Shown: piece by piece, positions 9,331 through 17,699 of the stretch
Layout of the letters: each line of letters begins with the position of its first letter
Position numbering within the stretch: position 1 is the first letter of the stretch
Source of the DNA: an uncultured Kiritimatiellota bacterium
GTDB lineage: Bacteria > Verrucomicrobiota > Kiritimatiellia > RFP12 > UBA1067
Direction: 5' to 3'
Assembly (NCBI GenBank): GCA_934667425.1
Contig: CAKULV010000008.1
Span: 7,124-71,123 of the forward strand
Length of the DNA: 64,000 nt
Program-made: the position numbers and the translations under genes
The notes under the pieces: generated by a model
Told to the model about the DNA's origin: nothing
Database searches by the model: none
Seen by the model: only the letters and a program-made list of their open reading frames with translations

Positions 9331-10416
9331 ATGAAAGAAAGACTCTATTCGCTTGATCTGCTTCGTGGACTTGACATGCTGCTGCTTGTCGTAATAGGCC
9401 CTCTTGTCAACGCCGCGAACTCGGTGTGGCATTTCGGTCCGGGGTTCATGGGACAGTTCAGGCACGGATGGGAATGCTTCACTTTGTGGGACATCATCAT
9501 GCCGCTGTTCATCTTCATGTGCGGCGCCGCCGTCCCGTATGCGCTCGGCAAGCGTCTAGAGAACGGAAAGGCCGGTTGGGTGTACTGGAAGCACGTGCTC
9601 GTGCGTGTCGCAATGCTGTGGTTCCTCGGCATGGTTGTGCAGGGCAAGCTCCTTTCGCTGAACTGGCACTTGATGTCGCCTTATTCCAATACGCTCCAGT
9701 CGATCGCCGCCGGATATCTCATTGCCGCGTGCGTGATGCTCATGCCGTCAGTCAGGATGCGCATCGCGGCCCCCGTGCTCATGGCAATTGCCTATTCGGC
9801 GATGCTGGCCTTTGGCGGCGACTACTCGCAATTCGGCAACTTCGCCCAGAAGGTCGACCATGCCATACTTGGCGCATTGCTCCCTGCGGACAACCCATAC
9901 GTGATGAAGCCGAGCTTCTACACATGGTTCGCCACCTCGCTCATGTTCGGCGTGATGACGATGTGCGGATACTTCGCCACGGAGATTCTGCGCGGACCGG
10001 GCGAGAAGGGGCAGAAGGCGATTAGGCTTTTCGCGTATGGCGCGGTTCTTGAGGCCGTCGGCTGGGTATCCTCCATCTGGATCCCCGTCATCAAGCCTAT
10101 CTTCACGCTCTCGTTCACTGCGCAGGCTATGGGCTGGTGCGTGATCGCACTCGCCGCGCTGTATGTGCTTACCGACATCCTGAAGTTCCGCAAGGGGCTT
10201 GGCGTGGTGATCCTGTTCGGGCAGTGTGCGCTTACTGCGTATCTCGTGGGCGACTTCTTCCGTCCCGTGCTGGCGAAACTCGCCGAAATACTCACGCAGG
10301 GGGCTCCGTATCTTTTCGGTCTGGACAAGCAGCCGATGGCCCTGCTGAACGCGGCCGTCGTGGCGATCGAGATCGCCGTTGTGCTCGCCATATGGCGCAA
10401 GGCCCGCGCCAGGTGA
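9331..10416 (+). CDS. DUF5009 / NagX-like multi-pass membrane acyltransferase
   Basis: A 361-aa integral membrane protein with about ten hydrophobic segments. The opening RLYSLDLLRGLDMLLLVVIGP matches the heparan-alpha-glucosaminide N-acetyltransferase-like (DUF5009/DUF1624) family. Such proteins are thought to move an acetyl group across the membrane onto a sugar, though the bacterial members are mostly uncharacterised. The ATG at 9331 has a modest AAGGCAGG site upstream and its own extended -10 promoter at 9291. It converges with the regulator at 10438. Confidence 0.85.
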   Translation: MKERLYSLDLLRGLDMLLLVVIGPLVNAANSVWHFGPGFMGQFRHGWECFTLWDIIMPLFIFMCGAAVPYALGKRLENGKAGWVYWKHVLVRVAMLWFLGMVVQGKLLSLNWHLMSPYSNTLQSIAAGYLIAACVMLMPSVRMRIAAPVLMAIAYSAMLAFGGDYSQFGNFAQKVDHAILGALLPADNPYVMKPSFYTWFATSLMFGVMTMCGYFATEILRGPGEKGQKAIRLFAYGAVLEAVGWVSSIWIPVIKPIFTLSFTAQAMGWCVIALAALYVLTDILKFRKGLGVVILFGQCALTAYLVGDFFRPVLAKLAEILTQGAPYLFGLDKQPMALLNAAVVAIEIAVVLAIWRKARAR

Positions 10417-10417
10417 C

Positions 10418-10437
10418 GCGGCGGGCTCCGCCGCCGC
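10418..10437. terminator. GC hairpin between convergent genes
   Basis: GCGGCGG at 10418-10424 can pair with CCGCCGC a few bases later (10428-10434 or 10431-10437). It sits exactly between two convergent genes, but no T-run follows on either strand, so intrinsic termination is uncertain. Confidence 0.3.
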
Positions 10438-11610
10438 TCACTTGCGATGTTTCCCCGTAAGCGGGGCTTCCATGAAAGCCTTCCGCAGCGCGAGGGGCTT
10501 TGTCCCGTATGCCTCCTTGAATCGCAGCGCGAGGTGGGATACGGATGTAAAGCCGCACCTGTCTGCTATTTCGGCTATGGGACGGTCTGTCTCCGCGACA
10601 AGATCGTGGGCGGCGGCGATCCGCAGGTTGCGGACTTCCTCGCCGAGAGTGTGTCCCAGGGCGCGTTCGGCCCGGATCTGCAGCATATGCTTTGAATAGC
10701 CGACCACGCGGGCAAGCGTTGCCGCATCGAGCTTGCCGTCGAGATGGTTGCGCACATGGCGCAGGGCGGCGACCACGAACGGGTCTGAGACGGCGTCGGC
10801 ATCCGTAGAGAGTCGCGACGTGACGTGTCGGCAGGCGAACCTTATCATGCGACCGCCAGGTGCGCATCGCAGAAGTTCGTTCATGATGCGTCCGGCGGCA
10901 TGGCCGAGCCGGAAATCGCCCGTCGGCAATGAGGATAGGGCCGGCGCCGCCGTCGTGCAGATCGCCACGTCGTCATCCACGCCAAGGATCGCCAGTTCGC
11001 CGGGGACGGCAATGTCGGCATCGATGGCCACGCCCAGGGCCTCCCTGGCGAGGAAGTCGTGCGCACAGAAAAGGGCGGATGGTTTCGGCAATCTGCGCAA
11101 CTCGTCGGATAGTTTGCGCCGTCCCGTTCCCAATTGCGCACAAGCGAAGCCTTTTTCAAGAAGTCTCGCGGCGTAGCCGTCGCGTCTGGCGTCCGACCAG
11201 TCGGCCGTGCGCCTTGGCCCGAGCCAGGCGAAGCTCCTGAAGTGGCGGGCGAGAAAGTAGTCTGCGGCGGCACGTCCCTCGGCAACGTGGTCGCATAGCA
11301 GCGTGACTACGTGACGGGCGGACGGGAAGCGCCTGGGCTGCAGGATGTCCTCGATCAGCACGAGAGGGGTGTCTGCGGCAAGGAGTTCGTCACGGCGTAC
11401 GTCGCTTTCCACATAGGCGATGATGCCGTCGTAGTCTTTTGCAACGAGACGCGCCGGACGGCCGGAAAGGGCCCCGAAATCCAGCTCTACGCGCCAGGCG
11501 GGCGCATGTTGCCCGTGGGCGAAGGCGAGGATGCCGTCGAGCTTCAGCCGTTCGGGGCGGTTGATGGTCGGCAGGGTGACGAGGATGCGGCGGGGTGTCG
11601 TGCGGTTCAT
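10438..11610 (-). CDS. AraC-family regulator with XylR-type sensor domain
   Basis: A 390-aa regulator. Residues about 5-270 form a LacI/periplasmic-binding-protein-like sensor fold, seen in LGVDDD-AICTTAAPALSS near residue 215, the typical ligand-lobe motif. The C-terminal 100 residues are a double helix-turn-helix AraC domain (ADRCGFTSVSHLALRFKEAYG near the end). This architecture is that of XylR and its PVC relatives, which sense a sugar and activate catabolic genes. The ATG at 11608-11610 lies only 7 bases from its -10 element, implying a leaderless message. The target genes are not obvious; the nearest divergent gene encodes a MarC protein. Confidence 0.9.
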   Translation of the reverse strand: MNRTTPRRILVTLPTINRPERLKLDGILAFAHGQHAPAWRVELDFGALSGRPARLVAKDYDGIIAYVESDVRRDELLAADTPLVLIEDILQPRRFPSARHVVTLLCDHVAEGRAAADYFLARHFRSFAWLGPRRTADWSDARRDGYAARLLEKGFACAQLGTGRRKLSDELRRLPKPSALFCAHDFLAREALGVAIDADIAVPGELAILGVDDDVAICTTAAPALSSLPTGDFRLGHAAGRIMNELLRCAPGGRMIRFACRHVTSRLSTDADAVSDPFVVAALRHVRNHLDGKLDAATLARVVGYSKHMLQIRAERALGHTLGEEVRNLRIAAAHDLVAETDRPIAEIADRCGFTSVSHLALRFKEAYGTKPLALRKAFMEAPLTGKHRK

Positions 11611-11617
11611 GCCTGGT

Positions 11618-11626
11618 ATTATAGCA
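11618..11626 (-). promoter_or_regulatory. Extended -10 promoter giving a leaderless message
   Basis: Read on the minus strand this is TGCTATAAT. The last T of the -10 is seven bases before the start codon of the AraC-type regulator, so transcription should begin at or next to the ATG. Confidence 0.5.
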
Positions 11627-11729
11627 AAAGGGGCTTGGCCGTAGAATCCAGGCGCGTGGCCGAATGGCGTGACTGCACGATTTTGATGTTTTTTTGCAAA
11701 GATTCTATTGCCATGCGCCGAACGCTTTT

Positions 11730-11738
11730 TGGTAGAAT
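11730..11738 (+). promoter_or_regulatory. Extended -10 promoter, near-leaderless
   Basis: TGGTAGAAT ends seven bases before the marC-family start codon at 11746. No ribosome site fits between them, so a leaderless or nearly leaderless transcript is predicted. Confidence 0.45.
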
Positions 11739-11745
11739 ACGCGCC

Positions 11746-12336
11746 ATGTTTTCACTCTTCATATCATTGGCGCTGAAGTTCTTCTTCCTCTTCACGCCGT
11801 TCTTCGCGCTCTCGATGTTCCTCGCGATGACGGCGGAGCGGAGCGCGCGCGAGCGTCGTGCGCTTGCGCACAGGGTCGCGCTCGCCACGGTGGTGATCGC
11901 GGGTGCGCTCCTGTACTTCGGTCCTATACTATTCAGCATATTCGGCATTACCGTAGATGCGTTCCGCATTGGGGCCGGGATCCTGCTTCTGCTCACGGCG
12001 ATATCGCTCATGAACCCGAAGGTGATCGCCGGATCTGCCGACGAGGATATCTCGGTGGTTCCTCTTGCGATGCCGGTCGTGGTCGGTCCGGCGTCCTGCG
12101 GCGCAATCATGGTCTCGGCGGCGGAGCTCACCGGATTCGTCCAGAAGGCAGTCGGCTTTGCCGCGCTTGCGTCGGCTTTGGCCGCGATATGGGGGATACT
12201 CCTGCTCGGCACGTGGCTTGAGCGGCGGCTCGGCAGGCGGGGCATCTCGATCCTCATGCGCCTCACGGCGCTCATCCTCGCGGCCCTGTCCGCGCAGATG
12301 ATAATGACCGGCGTAGTCAATTTCATGAAAGCATAA
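11746..12336 (+). CDS. MarC-family integral membrane protein
   Basis: A 196-aa protein with six hydrophobic segments matching the MarC (UPF0056) family in length and pattern, including the VPLAMPVVVGPAS motif around residues 105-117. The function of the family is not known; the early link to antibiotic resistance was withdrawn. A longer frame opens upstream but crosses the regulatory gap. The ATG at 11746 fits the family N-terminus and the promoter position. It is divergent from the regulator at 10438 and is followed 20 bases on by the aminotransferase. Confidence 0.88.
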   Translation: MFSLFISLALKFFFLFTPFFALSMFLAMTAERSARERRALAHRVALATVVIAGALLYFGPILFSIFGITVDAFRIGAGILLLLTAISLMNPKVIAGSADEDISVVPLAMPVVVGPASCGAIMVSAAELTGFVQKAVGFAALASALAAIWGILLLGTWLERRLGRRGISILMRLTALILAALSAQMIMTGVVNFMKA

Positions 12337-12356
12337 ACACGAAAAGGAGAATGACC

Positions 12357-13676
12357 ATGGGCAAGGAAACAAGCGACTTCAGGTACAACACGGGCGCCAC
12401 GAAGGTGCCGTGGGCCGCAGTCGGGGAGAACTACAATGCGACGGACACGTTTGAGTTCGTCAAGTTCCTCATGCAGGGCAAGGGCGCGAAGTACGCGGCT
12501 GCGCTCAAGGGCGTCAAGAAGGCCATTGAAGAGCTCGGCAGGGTGTCCACGCCTCCGGGGAAGCTCTCCATGGGAGACAAGGTTGCGGAAGTGGAGCGTG
12601 CGGTCGACAGGTATCTTGGAGTGGAGGAGGGGAGTTCGCTCTTCGTGTCGAACTGCACTGCGGCGCTTGAGCTTGGCTATCGATATGCCGAGGTCGGGCC
12701 CGGGGACGAGGTGATCGTGCCCACGAATACGTTCATAGCCACCGTCGCCTATCCGCTTTCAGTCGGAGCGAAGCTTGTCTTTGCGGACATCGATCCCAAA
12801 ACCGTCAACATGGATCCCAAGGATGTGGAGAGGAAGATCACGAAGAGGACGAAGATCATCGTCCCCGTGCACATCGGCGGCTATCCGTGCGACATGGATG
12901 CGATAATGAAGATCGCGAAGAGGCACGACATCGTTGTCATGGAGGATGCGGCGCACGGCTTCGGCGGCGAATACAAGGGGCGCAAGCTCGGCACCATCGG
13001 CCACTTCGGATGCTTCTCCATGCACGAGGTCAAGAACTGCACGTCTCTCGGCGAAGGCGGCATATTCGTCTCGAACGTGAAGGCGTACAGGGCTGAAGCG
13101 CGTCGGGCCCGCTTCCTGGGCGTGGACTTCTCGCACAAGATCGAGAACTGGCTGTATGACGTCTCCCCGATCAAGGCGAAGAAGGGGACGTACCAGGCCT
13201 CTAACAACGCTTCTGTCACGGAGATACAGGCGATAGGGCTTCTCCAGCAGCTAAAGCGCTACCCGAAGATCCTCGCGGAGCGTCGTCGCGAGGCTACGTA
13301 CATGACGAAGCGCCTTTCCGGCATCCCCGGCATCCTGCCGCAGATGCTTGGCGACGACAAGATCGTCCCCACGTTCCACCTCTACCAGCTGCAGATCGAC
13401 CCGAAGGTAGTCAAGGGCGACGTGCAGACGCTCAAGCGCAAGCTTGAGGAGAAGGGCGTCACGAACATTCCGCATTTCGGTCCGATCTACCGCTTTGCGA
13501 CGTCGATAGCCAAGGGCAACGACGTGAAGAAGATCGCGAAGACCTGTCCGATTACGGAGTACATCTTCGACAAGTGCTATACGCATCTGCCGATCTACGG
13601 CCTTACGAAGGATCAGCTCAAGTACATGGCGGATGCGATCATCGAGTCGGTGGAGGAGATGAAGGCAGGACGGTGA
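12357..13676 (+). CDS. DegT/DnrJ/EryC1/StrS-type aminotransferase
   Basis: The 439-aa protein is a PLP-dependent sugar aminotransferase-family enzyme. Recognisable parts are FVSNCTAALELGYRY (cofactor phosphate region), PVHIGGYPCDMDAI, EDAAHGFGGEYKG with the aspartate that contacts the pyridine ring, and the Schiff-base lysine in MHEVKN (K226) followed by GEGG. Members aminate keto-sugars for surface polysaccharides or antibiotics. The start at 12357 has AGGAG at 12345-12349 with 7-base spacing; the ATG at 12351 is too close. No nucleotide-sugar genes are nearby, so the substrate is open. Confidence 0.9.
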   Translation: MGKETSDFRYNTGATKVPWAAVGENYNATDTFEFVKFLMQGKGAKYAAALKGVKKAIEELGRVSTPPGKLSMGDKVAEVERAVDRYLGVEEGSSLFVSNCTAALELGYRYAEVGPGDEVIVPTNTFIATVAYPLSVGAKLVFADIDPKTVNMDPKDVERKITKRTKIIVPVHIGGYPCDMDAIMKIAKRHDIVVMEDAAHGFGGEYKGRKLGTIGHFGCFSMHEVKNCTSLGEGGIFVSNVKAYRAEARRARFLGVDFSHKIENWLYDVSPIKAKKGTYQASNNASVTEIQAIGLLQQLKRYPKILAERRREATYMTKRLSGIPGILPQMLGDDKIVPTFHLYQLQIDPKVVKGDVQTLKRKLEEKGVTNIPHFGPIYRFATSIAKGNDVKKIAKTCPITEYIFDKCYTHLPIYGLTKDQLKYMADAIIESVEEMKAGR

Positions 13677-13677
13677 G

Positions 13678-13812
13678 ATGGTTAAATGGTTAAATGGTTG
13701 AATGGTTAAATTGCCCTGCGGGCTTTGAATAGTTGGTAGTTGGTAGATGGGTAGTTGGCAGGTTTCAGGTGGGCTACCAACTACCAACTACCAACTATCA
13801 ACTACCAACTAT
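13678..13812. repeat. Octamer tandem repeat and heptad inverted repeat
   Basis: Four copies of ATGGTT(A/G)A run from 13678 to 13709. They are followed by heptads of TAGTTGG (13730-13758) and, after a short loop, by their complement CTACCAA in five or six imperfect copies (13774-13812). The two arms can form a long hairpin. The right arm ends two bases before the start codon of the next gene. The repeat lies directly after the DegT stop. Confidence 0.85.
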
Positions 13813-13813
13813 C

Positions 13814-14752
13814 ATGCTTGAAGGATTTCTGCTGACCGCGCAGCAAGTCGGGGTGCTGTTCGCGCTGATACTTGTAGGCTATGTCTGCCGCAAGACGAAT
13901 TTCTTTCCCAAAGAGTTCGTGAAGGGGTGTGTGGACCTCTTGCTCCTCATAGTCACCCCATGCCTGATAGTGCACGTGTTTGAGCGTCCGTTCTCTAGGG
14001 CGGCGTTGGCGAACCTCGGATTCGCGCTGGCGACGGCGGTATCCGCGCATCTGGTGGGAATAGCCCTTGCGGAGCTGTTCTTCAGGAATTCCGACGAGCT
14101 GCGCCGTGGAGTGCTCAAGTTCGCCACCGTGTTCTCAAACGCCGGGTTCATGGCGATTCCCCTGGAATATGCGCTTCTTGGCGCCGATGGGGCGTTCTAC
14201 GGGGCGGTGTATGTCGTGGTGTTCAACCTCCTCTGCTGGACGTATGGATTGCGCACCATGTGCGGACATCTCAGGGACATGAATCGCCGCATACTGTTCG
14301 TGAATCCCGGGACGATAGGCCTGGCCGTGGGGATGCCGCTCTTTCTGTGTTCCATTTCGCTTCCGCCTCTGCTCCATGACCCCATAAACCACATGGCAAA
14401 CCTCAATACGCCACTTGCCATGGTGATCATAGGCTTCTACCTTGCGGACGCGAAGTTTGCCGCGTATTTCCGCTGCCGCAGTGCGATATTCGCATCCTTG
14501 CTGCGGCTCGTCGTGGTGCCTGGCATAGTCCTTGCGGGGCTTGCGGCGGTGCGTGGGTTCGGCATGGATCCGACCATGGCGATAGCCCTCACGGCCTCGG
14601 CTTCTGCTCCAGTCGCGGCGATGGATACGATGTTCGCCGCGAAGTTCGGCAGGGATGTCGATGTGTCGGTGGGGCTTGTCGCGGTGACGACGATACTGTC
14701 GATAGTCACCATGCCGCTGATGGTCGGCATCGCGATGTGGGCGTTCAGGTAG
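13814..14752 (+). CDS. AEC-family (auxin efflux carrier-like) transporter
   Basis: A 312-aa integral membrane protein with about ten hydrophobic segments in the two halves typical of the AEC family. The family exports or imports small organic acids, but the substrate cannot be read from the sequence. The ATG at 13814 fits the family start (a short outside end, then VGVLFALILVGYVC). There is no ribosome site: the bases just before the ATG belong to the CCAACTA repeat, so translation may depend on hairpin structure. An open frame continues upstream through the repeat and would add residues such as QLPTTNYQLPT; I regard that as repeat-encoded noise. Confidence 0.85.
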   Translation: MLEGFLLTAQQVGVLFALILVGYVCRKTNFFPKEFVKGCVDLLLLIVTPCLIVHVFERPFSRAALANLGFALATAVSAHLVGIALAELFFRNSDELRRGVLKFATVFSNAGFMAIPLEYALLGADGAFYGAVYVVVFNLLCWTYGLRTMCGHLRDMNRRILFVNPGTIGLAVGMPLFLCSISLPPLLHDPINHMANLNTPLAMVIIGFYLADAKFAAYFRCRSAIFASLLRLVVVPGIVLAGLAAVRGFGMDPTMAIALTASASAPVAAMDTMFAAKFGRDVDVSVGLVAVTTILSIVTMPLMVGIAMWAFR

Positions 14753-14816
14753 CTTCGCGATAGACGAGTAGTGGAACCTCATTGTGTCGGCGATGCCTCT
14801 TTTGCGTAATGCCTAC

Positions 14817-14845
14817 TTGACGCATTGTGCCTGATTGTCTACATT
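14817..14845 (+). promoter_or_regulatory. Predicted sigma70 promoter with both boxes
   Basis: TTGACG at 14817-14822 and TACATT at 14840-14845 with a 17-base spacer precede the exported protein at 14878. The leader would be about 25 bases and carries an AAAAGGA ribosome site. Confidence 0.55.
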
Positions 14846-14877
14846 ACGCCCATGTTTTATTGCGAGGGGAAAAAGGA

Positions 14878-16641
14878 ATGACAAGAGAAAAACCGCAGTG
14901 CTCCATTTTTGCCATGATGGTGCTTTTCTTCTCCATGTGCGGATCTGTCGCATTCGCGCATACGTCGAAGGCCGATTATCTGGATCTGATGGAGGCGGCG
15001 GTCGGGGCGTATCCTGATGCCCGGATTGAAAGCCTTGCGGCGTCGGCGGAGAAAGACGGTGTGCAGGAACATGGATTTCCACGCCTTGCGGCGAATCTCG
15101 GATTCCTGGTCGCGAACGGACGGCTTGGGGAGAAGCGGCAGCTGCTCGCGCGCATGATGGGGATGTGCTGCCGCGATGCGGCGAAGGGGAAGATGCCTGT
15201 CGCAAGCTCCGGCAACGAGTTCTCCGTGATGGAACTTGTCTGGGCGCTTGCGCAATTGGAGAGGACTGGGACGTACGCGAAGGATGTTACGGACGCATGG
15301 AGGGCGGATTTGGCGCGGATCTCCGCGCGGGATTCGTATACCATGGGGCGTCTGCGTCTTGGCGAAGGGATTGCTCGCAACTGGGTCGTATTTGCCTGTG
15401 CGAGCGAACAGGCCAGGATTGCGCATGCCCTTGGCGGCGACGCTTCGTTCGTGGAGGAGTATGTCGCGGACCAGCTCCGCTGGTTCGACGAGAACGGCAT
15501 GTACCGCGACCCGAATCAGCCGATCGTATATGATTTCGTGACTCGCCTCCAGTTCATGCACATTCTTGCCGACGGCTACGACGGCCCATCGTGCCCGCGT
15601 CTGGAGGCAATGATGGAAAAATCCGCCGAACCGACGCTTTGGATGCAGTCGGCATGCGGCGAGATCCCATATGGCGGGCGATCAAACCAGTTCCTGCACA
15701 ACAACACGTTCTACGCCGCCGTCTGTGAGTGGTATGCGGCGCGTTTCGCGAAGCGCGGGGATCTCGCGAGGGCCAGCCTCTACAAGGATGCGGCGCGGCG
15801 CGCGATTGACGCTCTCGGCAAATGGCTTTCCCAGAAGCCGATTCGACACGTGAAGAATTCCTATCCGCGAGAGTCGGGGGATGTTGGCCTTTCCCTGTCG
15901 CCCGACATGGGGTGCGAGAGCTACGCATACTTCGACAAGTACATGGTTACGATGGGATCGTGGGCGATTGGCGCGTTCATGTTCTGCGTGGACGTGCCCG
16001 CCGCAGAGTTGCCGCCCGAAAAGCCATTCACGTTTGCGACTTCGCCTGACTTCCACCAGTTCCTGATGTCTGCCGGAGACTATACGGCCCAGTTTGACTG
16101 GAACGCGAACCCGGCCTATGATTCGACGGGACTCGGACGCATCCATCGGCGTGGCGCACCGGAGGCGATTTGCCTTTCCACGCCGTGCTCCGCGACGGCG
16201 CACTACCGCCGCGAGATCGCGGATGGCGGGGATCTTTCGATTCTGCCCATAGTGTCGGAAGGCGCTCCCATGTCCCTGAAAAGGCGCTACGCGACAGGCG
16301 CGCTTGCCTTCTCCGAGTGGCAGATCGGCAGGTGCGTATGGCTCTGCACCTTGACGAAGGAAGGGATGACCTCTGAGCTGTCCGGCGATGGCGCGCTCGG
16401 TCTCGTCTTGCCGGCGTTCGAGTCGGACGGGTGTCTCCGCACGAAGGTGGCCTGCGACGGGAAGACCCTGTCTGTAGCCTATTGCGGATGGGTTTGCAGG
16501 TATTCGGTCGAGAACGGGGAGATCGCAAGGACGGACTCGGTTTCGTCCAACCGCAACGGACGGTATCGCCGCTATGAGGCTCGCGGGACGGGAAAGCTTA
16601 CGGTCAAAATCTCGATAGAACCTCTGTCTAGGAGTTTTTGA
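14878..16641 (+). CDS. Exported protein of unknown class, possibly a glycan lyase-like toroid
   Basis: The 587-aa protein has an N-terminal signal peptide (hydrophobic core about residues 10-24, cleavage likely after SVAFA). The first 350 residues are rich in paired amphipathic helices with aromatic and GEIPYGGRSNQF motifs, as in (alpha/alpha)6-toroid polysaccharide lyases and DUF2264-like proteins. The C-terminal 200 residues look beta-rich. That resemblance is by pattern only; I cannot name the family or the catalytic residues. The ATG at 14878 has AAAAGGA seven bases upstream and its own two-box promoter. Confidence 0.8.
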   Translation: MTREKPQCSIFAMMVLFFSMCGSVAFAHTSKADYLDLMEAAVGAYPDARIESLAASAEKDGVQEHGFPRLAANLGFLVANGRLGEKRQLLARMMGMCCRDAAKGKMPVASSGNEFSVMELVWALAQLERTGTYAKDVTDAWRADLARISARDSYTMGRLRLGEGIARNWVVFACASEQARIAHALGGDASFVEEYVADQLRWFDENGMYRDPNQPIVYDFVTRLQFMHILADGYDGPSCPRLEAMMEKSAEPTLWMQSACGEIPYGGRSNQFLHNNTFYAAVCEWYAARFAKRGDLARASLYKDAARRAIDALGKWLSQKPIRHVKNSYPRESGDVGLSLSPDMGCESYAYFDKYMVTMGSWAIGAFMFCVDVPAAELPPEKPFTFATSPDFHQFLMSAGDYTAQFDWNANPAYDSTGLGRIHRRGAPEAICLSTPCSATAHYRREIADGGDLSILPIVSEGAPMSLKRRYATGALAFSEWQIGRCVWLCTLTKEGMTSELSGDGALGLVLPAFESDGCLRTKVACDGKTLSVAYCGWVCRYSVENGEIARTDSVSSNRNGRYRRYEARGTGKLTVKISIEPLSRSF

Positions 16642-16647
16642 TATACT
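16639..16647 (+). promoter_or_regulatory. Extended -10 promoter for fmt
   Basis: TGATATACT begins within the stop codon of the preceding gene and ends 11 bases before the fmt start at 16659, leaving a leader of about five bases. Confidence 0.45.
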
Positions 16648-16658
16648 ATGCGCCACTT

Positions 16659-17669
16659 ATGAGGATAGTGTTCATGGGATCGTCCCAGGCCTCCGCGATG
16701 TGCCTTAAGGCCATCTTGCGGCTGCCAGGGCTTGAGGTTGTCGGCGTGGTCACGCAGCCGGATCGTCCGGCGGGGCGCGGCAAGGTTCTTACGCCTTGCC
16801 GATGCAGGGCATATGCGGAGGAGCGCGGCATCAAAAGCTGCATAACGCCGGAGAACGTGAACGACCCGGAAGCGCTTGCCCAGATAAGGGCGTGGAAGCC
16901 GGACGTCATAGTCGTGGTGGCGTTCGGGCAGTTCCTCAAGGAGGAGCTTCTCAACCTTCCGCCGCTTGGCTGCGTCAATTGCCATTTCTCCCTGCTTCCG
17001 AAATATCGCGGGGCTTCGCCGGTGACGGCGGCGCTGCTGGCCGGCGACGCGATCACGGGGGTGTCCGTGATACGCATGGGCGTCGGCATGGACGACGGCC
17101 CGGTGCTGCTGAAGCAGATCGAGCCGATTTACATGGCCGACACAGGCGATTCCCTCATGGACAAACTATCCATATGCGGCGGCGTGACCCTTGCGAAGGC
17201 GCTGAAGCTGATGGCCGCAGGCAAGCTGCCGCCGCCGGAGGAGCAGGAGAATGGCCAGGCCACGTTCGCGCACAAGATATCCAAGGCAGACGGGATGATC
17301 GATTGGAGCCGGCCTTCGGACTACATCGAGAGACAGCTTAGGGCATACACGCCTTGGCCCGGGTGCTACACGTTCCTGCCGACGCGATTCAGGAAGAAGG
17401 GGACTTCCGGGCGCGTTGTGATCACAGGCGTGGAATTTGCGGAGGTCAGCCCAGAGCATCGCAACGAACTGCCCGGCACCGTGCTTCAGGTGACTAAGCA
17501 GGGGCCTGTCATACGCACGGGGACGACCGCCCTGCTCCTTACGGCGCTCAAGCCGGAGGGGGCGAAGGAGATGACGGGGGGCGTGTTCCTGCTGGGGCGG
17601 CCGTTGGAGCCGCTTAGGGACATGCTTCTCAACGATGGCGCCGCTCCGTCCGTTCGGGCGGCGAGATGA
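16659..17669 (+). CDS. fmt: Methionyl-tRNA formyltransferase
   Basis: The 336-aa protein has the formyltransferase fold: MRIVFMGSSQAS at the start, the catalytic N107 and H109 in NCHFSLLPKYRGASPV, and a conserved aspartate in MGVGMDDGPVL. A C-terminal beta-barrel tRNA-binding domain spans about residues 210-320. Fmt formylates the initiator tRNA using 10-formyl-tetrahydrofolate. The usual partner def is not in the window. An upstream in-frame start at 16638 would add residues not found in the family. The CPA2 antiporter gene follows 30 bases after the stop. Confidence 0.96.
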   Translation: MRIVFMGSSQASAMCLKAILRLPGLEVVGVVTQPDRPAGRGKVLTPCRCRAYAEERGIKSCITPENVNDPEALAQIRAWKPDVIVVVAFGQFLKEELLNLPPLGCVNCHFSLLPKYRGASPVTAALLAGDAITGVSVIRMGVGMDDGPVLLKQIEPIYMADTGDSLMDKLSICGGVTLAKALKLMAAGKLPPPEEQENGQATFAHKISKADGMIDWSRPSDYIERQLRAYTPWPGCYTFLPTRFRKKGTSGRVVITGVEFAEVSPEHRNELPGTVLQVTKQGPVIRTGTTALLLTALKPEGAKEMTGGVFLLGRPLEPLRDMLLNDGAAPSVRAAR

Positions 17670-17699
17670 GTTTGATTTTGCGGAAGGCGGGCTTTGTGT

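Noticed and set aside
13678..13812. Repeat array considered as a CRISPR
   Set aside because: Units of 7-8 bases with no spacers; no cas gene is in the window.
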